This document shows, one piece after another, positions 1 to 6,265 of a stretch of 9,185 nt of DNA. The position numbers and the translations under genes are program-made. This DNA comes from Promethearchaeota archaeon (GTDB taxonomy: Archaea; Asgardarchaeota; Lokiarchaeia; Sigynarchaeales; SOKP01), in the NCBI GenBank assembly GCA_004524425.1, contig SDNN01000113.1, forward strand, positions 1 to 9,185, in the 5' to 3' direction. How positions within the stretch are numbered: the stretch's first letter is position 1; each line of letters starts with the position of its first letter. The notes beneath the pieces were generated by a model. That model was not told the origin of the DNA, made no database searches, and saw nothing but the letters and a program-made list of their open reading frames with translations.

Positions 1-407
1 GCTTCACCACCCGAAACGCCAAACGTTGTTTTCGTGATTCCAGGGGGCATTAAATCTGCCAACTTTTTGCCTAATTTGGCTCTCCATTCCGATAATAACA
101 TGTGATCTCCAAGATCCAAACCTCCATCTAGAGCATCTTTCAAAGTTTGGACTATTTGAGGATTATGATGCCCAAGATTAAAAACTCCACCGCTTGATCT
201 ACAATTATAAATCTCCATCGGAGGATCAGAAGGTTTGGGACCCGCTAATGTTTTAAATTTTACCCCTTCTCTTTCCCCGGGGATTACTCCAAAACCAAGG
301 CCCTTGAAGATCTGCACCTTAGGACCGTTCACGTGTTTTTTGTATAGCTTTAATAATTCTTTTTGAGGTAAAGTTCCAATGAACTTCTTTTTTGAATTTT
401 GTGCCAT
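1..407 (-). CDS. Class-III PLP-dependent aminotransferase, N-terminal part (cut by window edge)
   Basis: Reading leftwards from ATG at 405-407, 135 complete codons are open to the window edge, so the C-terminal two thirds or more lie outside. The visible part has the N-terminal signature of fold-type-I class-III aminotransferases (acetylornithine/ornithine/GABA type): a region around residues 66-82 ending in FNLGHHNP, then a helix (IVQTLKDALD), GDHM at about 100-103, and TTFGVSGGE at 127-135, which in the family precedes the cofactor-phosphate binding segment. The catalytic lysine is beyond the edge. Such enzymes move an amino group between an amine or omega-amino acid and a 2-oxo acid in the cytoplasm; the substrate cannot be told from this part. 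An extension of about 60 residues precedes the core. It has no Shine-Dalgarno site, but a TATA-like AT tract lies about 30-45 nt upstream. It looks GC-richer than the genes to its right, which may simply reflect conservation. Confidence 0.88.
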   Translation of the reverse strand, partial: MAQNSKKKFIGTLPQKELLKLYKKHVNGPKVQIFKGLGFGVIPGEREGVKFKTLAGPKPSDPPMEIYNCRSSGGVFNLGHHNPQIVQTLKDALDGGLDLGDHMLLSEWRAKLGKKLADLMPPGITKTTFGVSGGE

Positions 408-434
408 AATTTTATTAAAAGGAGGAAAATTTAT

Positions 435-452
435 TAAAATTTTTAAAAAATT
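435..452 (-). promoter_or_regulatory. Probable TATA-box region of the aminotransferase gene
   Basis: On the minus strand this stretch reads as a T-run followed by TTTAAAAATTTTAAT, centred about 37 nt before the ATG at 407. That would place transcription start roughly 10 nt before the start codon, giving a short-leader transcript. No AGGTGAT-type site lies between the box and the start; the GGAGG at 421-425 is on the opposite strand and is irrelevant to this gene. Low sequence complexity makes the exact box uncertain. Confidence 0.4.
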
Positions 453-504
453 CTCAAATTAATGAAAAATTCAAAAATCTCAAGAGGAACAATTCAAAAA
501 CGAT

Positions 505-538
505 TATGATATAAAAAATAAAAAGAATTGAAAAAAAA
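505..538 (-). terminator. Oligo-T terminator after the coiled-coil gene
   Basis: On the minus strand the stop codon of the coiled-coil gene (539-541) is followed at once by a run of eight T (538-531) and then by two further T-rich runs down to about 505. Archaeal RNA polymerase terminates at such oligo-T tracts without needing a hairpin. This suggests that the downstream aminotransferase is transcribed separately, in line with its own TATA-like region. Confidence 0.55.
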
Positions 539-1504
539 TTAAAATTCGTAACCACACTTCTTACACACATTCTTTTTGGCGTACATTGGAATGTGACCAA
601 CATAGCTCAAAACTTTCGTTTTATCTTCAACGGTCTTTATATCTCCGCCTACTGCTCCACACATGGGGCACGTGATTCTTTCATCACTTACAAAACCACC
701 CGCTCCTATCTCGGGAGGTTTTAACTCTCCAAGCTCGGCTTGTAAGGAATCTAGTTGTGCATTTTGAGATTCGATCAAGGAATCTTTTTCCAAAAGCGTT
801 TTATTTAATTCCTCCATGGTGTTATCTTTTTCTGCGATAGTCTTATTTAAACTTTCGACTTTTCCGTTTAATTCTGCAATTTGAGAGTTGAGCTGAGAGA
901 ATTGAGCTTCTGCTCCGGTTTCTTTACTTTTAATCTCTTCTAATTCTGCCTTTAACCTGTTGATTTCAGCATCTTTCTCAGAAGCTATTGATTGCTCCTC
1001 TCCTTTTAACCTGTTAATTTCTTCATCCTTCGAAGAGATAATGTTATTTGCCTCATCAACCTGTCCCTGTAAATCGTTTATCTTGCTTTCAAGTTCAGAT
1101 ACTTTATTGCCGGCACTTTCCAATTGGGAAGTCAAATCTCCAGAAGTACCCGTTAATGCTGAGATTTTTCCTTCAAAATCGGAGATTTGCCCCTCGAGCT
1201 CAGAAATTCGATTATTAGATGCTTCTAATTGCTGATTTAATTCATTAATTTTAGCATCTTTCTCATTAAGCTCGGCTTTTACTTGATCAAGTTCTGAAGC
1301 AGTCGAATCTAATTGTGCCTTGGTATTATTAAGTTCACTTGTAGTTGCATCAAGATTTTCTTGCAACTTAGCTGATTCCTCTCTTGATTCCGTTAACTGT
1401 TTTTCAAGATCGTTTACTTTTGATCGTAGGTCCAAGAGAAATCTGCCTTCTACTTTTTGAGACTTATTTGGATGCTCCTCGGCCTTGGCCCAGTCTACCG
1501 ACAT
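539..1504 (-). CDS. Long coiled-coil protein with C-terminal four-cysteine zinc ribbon
   Basis: A 321-residue protein. After a short N-terminal segment (1-25), residues of about 26-262 are almost entirely heptad-patterned and rich in E, K, Q, N, S and L, with repeated units such as AEINRLK (twice) and variants of SELESKIND/SELEGQISD: a long parallel or antiparallel coiled coil. A linker with PPEIGAGG leads to a zinc ribbon: CPMC (C279, C282) and CKKC (C314, C317), ending in GYEF. There is no signal peptide or membrane segment, so it is probably cytoplasmic. Automatic pipelines tend to call such proteins SMC-like, but no Walker A or ABC signature is present, so it is not an SMC ATPase. The start is well supported by AGGTGAT 5 nt upstream. 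The function is unknown; a structural or scaffold role with a zinc-dependent binding end is inference. Low-complexity heptads make homology searches unreliable outside the ribbon and the first 25 residues. Confidence 0.85.
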   Translation of the reverse strand: MSVDWAKAEEHPNKSQKVEGRFLLDLRSKVNDLEKQLTESREESAKLQENLDATTSELNNTKAQLDSTASELDQVKAELNEKDAKINELNQQLEASNNRISELEGQISDFEGKISALTGTSGDLTSQLESAGNKVSELESKINDLQGQVDEANNIISSKDEEINRLKGEEQSIASEKDAEINRLKAELEEIKSKETGAEAQFSQLNSQIAELNGKVESLNKTIAEKDNTMEELNKTLLEKDSLIESQNAQLDSLQAELGELKPPEIGAGGFVSDERITCPMCGAVGGDIKTVEDKTKVLSYVGHIPMYAKKNVCKKCGYEF

Positions 1505-1509
1505 TTATA

Positions 1510-1516
1510 ATCACCT
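1510..1516 (-). promoter_or_regulatory. Ribosome binding site AGGTGAT of the coiled-coil gene
   Basis: Minus-strand AGGTGAT, an exact match to the complement of the conserved 16S rRNA 3' end (AUCACCU), ends 5 nt before the ATG at 1504. It fixes the start codon of the coiled-coil gene. Confidence 0.8.
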
Positions 1517-1624
1517 ATTATGATTGACCTCTTAATTTTTTACTTCTATAGAAAATATTGAGTTTTTAATAATATGATATTTTTATAATAAGATTATTCT
1601 TATAAATAATTTTTTAACTATTTT

Positions 1625-1681
1625 TTAAAAAAAGATCCAAAAAGGAAATTGTAAATTTTCGTTTTGAAACTCAAATTGCAT
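1625..1681 (-). CDS. Candidate 18-residue mini-ORF with perfect Shine-Dalgarno site
   Basis: On the minus strand GAGGTGAT (1695-1688) lies 6 nt before an ATG at 1681. The frame encodes 18 residues, rich in F, Q and N (starts MQFEFQ, ends FWIFF), and stops at TAA (1627-1625). The ribosome binding site is an eight-base match to the anti-Shine-Dalgarno sequence, better than that of most genes here, and its spacing is nearly that of the coiled-coil gene about 120 nt downstream. It may be a leader peptide or small protein upstream of that gene, a fossil start of a lost gene, or chance in AT-rich DNA. No homology can be recognised at this length. Confidence 0.3.
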   Translation of the reverse strand: MQFEFQNENLQFPFWIFF

Positions 1682-1703
1682 CTTATCATCACCTCAATCA
1701 CGT

Positions 1704-1717
1704 GAATATATATATTC
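1704..1717. repeat. 14-bp perfect palindrome GAATATATATATTC
   Basis: A perfect palindrome that shares its first base with CACGTG (1699-1704), between the mini-ORF on the minus strand and the first gene of the plus-strand operon. It includes TATA-like sequence readable on both strands and could serve as a bidirectional TATA element or a repressor operator. Alternating A/T tracts form palindromes easily, so the evidence is weak. Confidence 0.3.
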
Positions 1718-1750
1718 TTTGATAATAATATATTATAAATAAAATGATAT

Positions 1751-2629
1751 TTGAATTGGCTGAACCAATTGGAAAATAAAGAGGATTCACTTAAGAAAAT
1801 TGAATTTATTTCCACTTCTGGAGTGTATAAGACCCCTTTTACCTTGATAATCCTATTTCAATTCTATTTTGGCATGGTGATCCTAATTTTAGCTAACTTA
1901 TGGTATTGGAACCATCTCTATTATTTTATTTCTGGTAATCTTCTCTTTCCAATGGTAATAACTGATGATGAACTTCTTTTTTGGGTGTTAATTATTCTTT
2001 TACCTCTCAATCTTTATGGTAATATTTTCTTGTTTACTTTTTCAGTGATATTCATTTCTTCAATAATCTTGCGAGTGTTGAATAAGGCCTGTCCCCCAGA
2101 AGAAGGCATTTTTGAAAAAGGAACCAAGGAATGGAAATACATGCACCGCCGATTTTGGGCCTCTTATTTTCCCATGTGGTTAGCCAGGGTGAGCCCCCTT
2201 CCATGGATAGATATCGCTTGTTATCGGATGTTTGGAGTTAGAATTGGTAAGAATGTAGTAGCTTATGAGGGGTATATTGATCCCGTTGCAAAATTCGTCG
2301 AGATTGGCGATTATACCATGACCTCTTTGAACATTTGCATCTTTTCTCATTTAATTTATCATGATAAGGTTGTGATTAAAAAAGTGAAAATTGGAAAAGC
2401 GTGCGTGGTTGGACCCCAAACCATTATATCTCCTGGAACCATAATGGAGGATAGAGCTGTTTTAGGCGCTAATAGCTATACGTGGGTTGATCAGAACTTA
2501 GAAGGTGATTTAATTCACGTGGGCATACCCGTTTCAATGAGTTTTCCCATTCAGACCTTAGAAGAATCAGTTCAAAAAGTGGAAAAAATAAAGACTGAAG
2601 ATCGAGGAAATAAAGGAAAAGGTGATTAA
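1751..2629 (+). CDS. Membrane-anchored left-handed beta-helix acyltransferase-like protein (first paralogue)
   Basis: A 292-residue protein starting at TTG. An in-frame TGA at 1745-1747 rules out an upstream start, and the next Met is residue 42, inside a membrane segment. Hydrophobic stretches at about 29-51 and 65-110 predict two to three membrane helices. Residues of about 115-160 (PPEEGIFEKG to PLPWID) link to a hexapeptide-repeat domain: FGVRIGKNVV (161-170), VEIGD (183-187), VKIGKACVVGP (212-222), PGT, AVLGA. This is the left-handed beta-helix fold of the LpxA/CysE-type acyltransferase superfamily. The linker plus helix layout resembles, from memory, the C-terminal region of Pls/PosA-type peptide synthetases. 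His200 (IFSH) and His204 are candidate catalytic residues. It probably transfers an acyl group at the inner membrane face; the substrate is unknown. There is no Shine-Dalgarno site; the transcript may have a short leader. It is the first gene of the operon and a paralogue of the next gene. Confidence 0.8.
   Translation: MNWLNQLENKEDSLKKIEFISTSGVYKTPFTLIILFQFYFGMVILILANLWYWNHLYYFISGNLLFPMVITDDELLFWVLIILLPLNLYGNIFLFTFSVIFISSIILRVLNKACPPEEGIFEKGTKEWKYMHRRFWASYFPMWLARVSPLPWIDIACYRMFGVRIGKNVVAYEGYIDPVAKFVEIGDYTMTSLNICIFSHLIYHDKVVIKKVKIGKACVVGPQTIISPGTIMEDRAVLGANSYTWVDQNLEGDLIHVGIPVSMSFPIQTLEESVQKVEKIKTEDRGNKGKGD
2620..2626 (+). promoter_or_regulatory. Ribosome binding site AGGTGAT deciding a TTG start
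   Basis: AGGTGAT spans the last codons of the upstream gene (Gly-Asp) and ends 8 nt before TTG at 2635. It is an exact match to the anti-Shine-Dalgarno sequence and supports TTG as the start of the second acyltransferase paralogue. It also shows that the two genes are translated from one message. Confidence 0.75.
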
Positions 2630-2634
2630 AAGAA

Positions 2635-3372
2635 TTGTTTCAACCTGCTTCTTTGAAAGGACAATCACCAACACCGATTGATGAGAGAATTCGTAGAAAA
2701 TATTTAATAATTTATATTTTGATCATTCTTTTCAGTTTAGTACCTCTCTCTTTATTTGAATACATGTATATCACAATTTTTTGGAGAGAAGATCGCTATT
2801 TGCTCTTTTTCTTATTATTGCCTTTCAACCTAATCTTGGCGATGTATTTGACTCAAATAAGTGCTCTAATTATATCAGTTTTGATCTTGACAATCATTAA
2901 TTTGATTCATGAACCAAAAGAAGGAATCTTTAAACGTTCTATTAATGATAGAGATTATTTATATTGGAACATTCGAAATGTAGTCAAGAAGTGGCCTTTA
3001 TTCATCTTGGCCTCAAATCCGTTTCCCTGGTTTAAAAATCGGTTTGTTTTGCGTTTTTTTGGAGTGAAAATTGGAAAGAATAGCATATGTGATAATTCAT
3101 GGATTTCATCAGAATTTATTAATATTGGTGATAATGTTATAATTGGCATGGCAAGCACTCTATTGAGTTTTGGGATTGAACAAGAAAATTTCATCTTGAA
3201 AGGAATCAGATGTGAAAATGACGTGTTGATTGGAGCCAAATGTGTTTTGTTACCCGGAACAAGATTAAAGAAAGGAGCAAAACTCTCAGCACATTCATAC
3301 ACTGATCATAACATGATCTTAGAAGAAAATTCAATTTATCAGGGACATCCCGCAAAATTGAAATTAAATTAG
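2635..3372 (+). CDS. Membrane-anchored left-handed beta-helix protein, second paralogue lacking candidate catalytic histidines
   Basis: A 245-residue protein starting at TTG behind an AGGTGAT site, 5 nt after the previous gene. The order matches the first paralogue: membrane segments (about 23-48 and 55-92), the linker EPKEGIFKR (93-101), a region ending NPFPWF, then FFGVKIGKNS (141-150), INIGD, VLIGAKCVLLPGT (197-209) and GHPAK near the end. Residues 168-209 align without gaps to 189-230 of the first paralogue, so this is a tandem duplication that has diverged widely. At the positions of His200 and His204 it has Phe179 and Gln183. It may be a non-catalytic subunit of a mixed trimer, or use other residues. 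The hexapeptide repeat is also less regular here. The fold assignment is firm; activity and substrate are not. Confidence 0.78.
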   Translation: MFQPASLKGQSPTPIDERIRRKYLIIYILIILFSLVPLSLFEYMYITIFWREDRYLLFFLLLPFNLILAMYLTQISALIISVLILTIINLIHEPKEGIFKRSINDRDYLYWNIRNVVKKWPLFILASNPFPWFKNRFVLRFFGVKIGKNSICDNSWISSEFINIGDNVIIGMASTLLSFGIEQENFILKGIRCENDVLIGAKCVLLPGTRLKKGAKLSAHSYTDHNMILEENSIYQGHPAKLKLN

Positions 3373-3379
3373 AAGAACC

Positions 3380-4972
3380 ATGCTTGTAGATAAAGAAATT
3401 CAGAAACGAAAAAAAGTCAAATCCAAAAAGAGAATAGTTATAATCTCTGATACCCATATCACCCCGACTGGCACAAATTTCAATCTTCATGCTTTTGAAA
3501 AGGGCATGGAAAAAGTCAACAAAATAAAAGATGTTGACATCTTTTTACATTTAGGCGATATTACTGATACAGGTACGTTATTAGATTATGAATATGCACT
3601 TGATTTATATAAACAATTCAAGCCAGTTTCAAAAGCTCCGCTTTATTATCTTATAGGAAATCACGATGCTTTAAATGTGGGATATTTACTTTTTGAAGAA
3701 ATCCTGGGAGAGAGACATTTCGAATATGAAGATGAAAGTTTATACATTATAGGAATCGATTCTACTAAACCTGATTTACCCGGAGGTGTTATTCATCACA
3801 ATACCATTGAAGCAATCAGAAAACGATTAGTAGCCCCTGAAAGAAAAGACAAGATCAAAGTGGTATGTTTTCATCATCAACTCATACCGATACCCAATAC
3901 GGGAAAGGAGCGTTCTGCCATCGATGATTCAGGCAACATGTTAAGGATGTTGCTTGAAACTAAGGCAGATTTAGTATTAAATGGTCATAGACATATTTCA
4001 AACTTATATACGGTAAGTAGTACTCAAAAAAATTTATATATTTTTAATTCGGGTACTTTTTGTTGTAATAAAACTCGTTATCGGGAATTATTTACGTACA
4101 ACATATTAGAAATTGAAAATAACACCCTGCACTTTAGAATAATTCCAACATTGGAAAGATCTTTATTCACTAAACAAATAAATAGAACAATTAATTATTA
4201 TCATCCGCGGGAAATCAAATCAGATGAGGAACCATATTGTAAATTTATCCAGCTATCTAATTCATTAATCTCGGAAGAAGCTTCAGATAAAGTTACCAAT
4301 TTTGATAAGGCATTAAAAGAAATAAACATGATGGAAGATATCGATTTAGTGGTCCATGCTGGAAATTTGACAAGTAATAGTTATGAGCAAGAATTTAAAA
4401 TTGCTAAAGAAAAATTAAATAAAATAAAATTTCCATATTTGGCAGTTCCCGGATTTACGGATTCTAAACCACCTGCTTGGCAATTTTGGGATAAATACCT
4501 TGGTGATTTGAATCCGTTATTTGAAAATGATAAAATTTATTTCAGGGGAATTAATTCAACCACTCCAGATTCCAAGATTGGGTTTGTTGGAAGAAAAAAA
4601 TTACATAAATTTATAGAAAAAGTACTGACCTTAAGTCATGAAAAAATTTTTGGTATTTGTTGTTTTCATAGTCTAATTCCCACTCCTTTAAGTGTATGGC
4701 GAACTGAATTAACCGATGCAGGAGATGTGTTATCTCAGATCGCACGCTCAAGGATAGGACTTGTCTTGAATAATACACCCAGCATTTCTTTTAATGTAAA
4801 AGTGGAAAATTCAATAATCTCAAACGGAGGAAATTTGAAAGGAGATCATTTTAACGCTGCGTTTATTGAAATTACGATATATAAAGATGGGTATGTAATT
4901 TTAACCGAGCACGATTTAGATACGGGTAAAAAAAGAAATATAGGTAAATATAACATTACCATATTGACTTGA
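3380..4972 (+). CDS. Tandem calcineurin-like phosphoesterase: active-looking N-domain, degenerate C-domain
   Basis: A 530-residue cytoplasmic-type protein with two copies of the metallophosphoesterase fold. The first (about 17-260) has the full metal-site set: SDTH (D24, H26), HLGDITD (D60), GNHD (N94, H95), CFHH (H165) and NGHRH (H203, H205). This fits a CpdA/Icc-like two-metal phosphodiesterase or phosphatase. The second (about 285-525) aligns along its whole length, but the motifs are SNSL, HAGNLT, PGFTD, CFHS and NNTPS, so only H430 and the aspartate after the old GNH remain. It cannot bind two metals in the usual way and is probably a pseudophosphoesterase lobe. Hydrolysis of a phosphodiester or phosphomonoester by the first domain is expected; the substrate is unknown. 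The ATG lies 7 nt after the previous stop, with only a weak AGAAG upstream, and it belongs to the same operon as the two acyltransferase-like genes. There is no signal peptide or membrane segment. Confidence 0.88.
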   Translation: MLVDKEIQKRKKVKSKKRIVIISDTHITPTGTNFNLHAFEKGMEKVNKIKDVDIFLHLGDITDTGTLLDYEYALDLYKQFKPVSKAPLYYLIGNHDALNVGYLLFEEILGERHFEYEDESLYIIGIDSTKPDLPGGVIHHNTIEAIRKRLVAPERKDKIKVVCFHHQLIPIPNTGKERSAIDDSGNMLRMLLETKADLVLNGHRHISNLYTVSSTQKNLYIFNSGTFCCNKTRYRELFTYNILEIENNTLHFRIIPTLERSLFTKQINRTINYYHPREIKSDEEPYCKFIQLSNSLISEEASDKVTNFDKALKEINMMEDIDLVVHAGNLTSNSYEQEFKIAKEKLNKIKFPYLAVPGFTDSKPPAWQFWDKYLGDLNPLFENDKIYFRGINSTTPDSKIGFVGRKKLHKFIEKVLTLSHEKIFGICCFHSLIPTPLSVWRTELTDAGDVLSQIARSRIGLVLNNTPSISFNVKVENSIISNGGNLKGDHFNAAFIEITIYKDGYVILTEHDLDTGKKRNIGKYNITILT

Positions 4973-4992
4973 TTTAAAAGCCGCATAAAACC

Positions 4993-5005
4993 CATAAAAT
5001 ATTAT
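4993..5005 (+). promoter_or_regulatory. Possible TATA-like element before the ThiI-like gene
   Basis: The 69-nt gap between the phosphoesterase and the ThiI-like gene contains CATAAAATATTAT about 37-49 nt before the ATG, and a small AT-only hairpin (arms ATTATTT/AAATAAT, 5001-5018). No T-tract terminator follows the phosphoesterase stop. This could be an internal promoter, or read-through could be the norm. Confidence 0.25.
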
Positions 5006-5041
5006 TTGAAGAAATAATTACTTAGGCAAGTACATGTCAAG

Positions 5042-6265
5042 ATGAATGATATTAAGCTATTGAAATCTTATAATTTGATAAAAATCAATGCATCCCCTGA
5101 AATATGGCTGAAATCCATGAAAGTCCGTATAAGGATGTTGAAAACTTTAATGAATAACATAAAACGGGGATTAAATAAAGCTCAAGTAAAATTCAATAAA
5201 TATCAATTGAGTAAAGATTCTTCTAGGATTTTCTTCTTCTTTAAAAACAAAGACATACAAGCTGCGGCAAGGGTTTTAGATAATATATTTGGAATCGAAT
5301 CATATAGTCCCGCATTAAGAACATCGGATAATATTATTAATATTACGAAGAGAACTATCGAAGTTTGCGAGGAAATTTTATCACAAAACGATTCATTCGC
5401 ATTAAGAGTAAAACGATCTGGAGTGCATGAATATACTTCTCTTGAAGTTGCGGAAAAAGTTGGAAAAGCTGTATTAGAACAGTTAGCCCATTTAAATCTT
5501 AAAGTTAACTTATCTAATCCTGATAAAACGATTTTTATAGAAGTACGGAATGATTTTTCATACGTCTATACTGATATCGTGAAAAATTATTGGGGTGGGT
5601 TACCAATTGAAGATCACAAGAAAGTGGTGTGCATGGATGTTAGTAGAATACATGATTTAATGGCAGGTTTTTTAGTAATGCGAAGAGGTTGCAGAATCTT
5701 TCCCATTCTCTTTTTGTTAACGGAAAATGAGAAGGTTGTAGAGTTTTCAAAAAATAATTGGAAAGAAGTGTTGAAATTCATACCATTGTCGTCCTTGAAT
5801 ATAAAAGTCATCAATATCGTTGATATTTTAAAAAAAATCAAGCAAAATGTTAATAATCCAAGTACTCTCTGTGCACTTTGTAGATTGGTCAGATTTGATA
5901 TTATTTCACGGATGTTAAATGATCAGAAGGCAAAAGAATATGATAATGTAAAAGCAATCACTGACGGAGTCAGCTTGAACAATTTAAATTATTGTTCAGA
6001 TGAGGTTGACCTTCAATCAATGGCTCTCAATTACCTGTTTTCACAATATCCGATTTTTACACCCATAGTTGCTTTTGATGAGGCTCAATTAAAGGAATTT
6101 TTGACCAATATTTCAAGGAAACTTAAAATGATTGATTACTGTCAATTCAAACCGCAAAATCAGACAATAGACATCAAGGAACTAAAAACTTTATATAAAT
6201 CCTTAAATTTAAATGATTTAATATTAGAAGTCTTAAATAAAACGAAACTATATCAAATAAGTTGA
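5042..6265 (+). CDS. ThiI-like THUMP protein with degenerate PP-loop
   Basis: A 407-residue protein with the layout of archaeal ThiI without the rhodanese domain. It has an N-terminal ferredoxin-like part (about 10-95), a THUMP domain (about 96-185, with FALRVKRSGVHEYTS and IFIEVRND), the WGGLPIE hinge, and a Rossmann-like domain. ThiI normally adenylates U8 of tRNA with a PP-loop reading SGGIDS. Here the aligned stretch (196-209) reads VCMDVSRIHDLMAG, so the serine, both glycines and the aspartate are replaced, while flanking GFLVMRRGC is typical. The later ThiI GESLGQVASQTL-type motif is also eroded (DGVSLNNLN). CALC (277-280) and a C-terminal tail resembling the family's (DYCQFKPQ) remain. 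THUMP implies tRNA binding; loss of the PP-loop argues against ATP-dependent thiolation. The start is ATG without a clear Shine-Dalgarno site. It overlaps the transporter gene by 4 nt. It is intact, with no frameshift, so it is selected for something. Confidence 0.8.
   Translation: MNDIKLLKSYNLIKINASPEIWLKSMKVRIRMLKTLMNNIKRGLNKAQVKFNKYQLSKDSSRIFFFFKNKDIQAAARVLDNIFGIESYSPALRTSDNIINITKRTIEVCEEILSQNDSFALRVKRSGVHEYTSLEVAEKVGKAVLEQLAHLNLKVNLSNPDKTIFIEVRNDFSYVYTDIVKNYWGGLPIEDHKKVVCMDVSRIHDLMAGFLVMRRGCRIFPILFLLTENEKVVEFSKNNWKEVLKFIPLSSLNIKVINIVDILKKIKQNVNNPSTLCALCRLVRFDIISRMLNDQKAKEYDNVKAITDGVSLNNLNYCSDEVDLQSMALNYLFSQYPIFTPIVAFDEAQLKEFLTNISRKLKMIDYCQFKPQNQTIDIKELKTLYKSLNLNDLILEVLNKTKLYQIS

Larger units (their letters stand above)
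1505..1750. promoter_or_regulatory. Divergent AT-rich promoter region
   Basis: This 246-nt stretch separates the minus-strand coiled-coil gene from the plus-strand acyltransferase operon. On the minus strand, TATA-like TTTATAAG (around 1602-1609) and TTATAAAAA (around 1581-1589) could drive the coiled-coil gene. On the plus strand, AATATATATA (1705-1714) and TTATAAAT (1733-1740) could drive the operon. A small inverted repeat with arms ATAAGA/TCTTAT occupies 1588-1603. A CACGTG (1699-1704) abuts a 14-bp palindrome (1704-1717). The region also contains an 18-codon minus-strand ORF with a strong ribosome binding site, listed separately. Confidence 0.5.

Noticed and set aside
421..425. GGAGG on the plus strand as a ribosome binding site
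   Set aside because: The nearest plus-strand ATG (463) is about 37 nt away and opens only 15 codons; it lies in the upstream region of a minus-strand gene.
960..1235. 91-codon plus-strand frame inside the coiled-coil gene
   Set aside because: It is the antisense of heptad-repeat coding sequence, rich in Ser and Leu for that reason, with no ribosome binding site; the minus-strand gene explains the region.
539..1504. SMC or Rad50-type ATPase call for the coiled-coil protein
   Set aside because: There is no Walker A, Walker B or ABC signature, and the CxxC pair forms a C-terminal zinc ribbon, not a central zinc hook.
1744..1779. ATG at 1744 as start of the first acyltransferase-like gene
   Set aside because: It is in another frame and ends after 11 codons; TTG at 1751 is the first usable start in the correct frame.
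1618..1815. 65-codon minus-strand frame across the divergent region
   Set aside because: It starts inside the first acyltransferase-like gene on the other strand, its own start lacks a ribosome binding site, and the strong site at 1688-1695 fits the 18-codon frame instead.
3206..3490. 94-codon minus-strand frame spanning the second acyltransferase-like gene and the phosphoesterase start
   Set aside because: It crosses a gene junction and is antisense to two well-supported proteins; no family resemblance.
5001..5018. AT-only hairpin before the ThiI-like gene as a terminator
   Set aside because: The stem has only A-T pairs and no T-run follows; more likely chance in AT-rich DNA.
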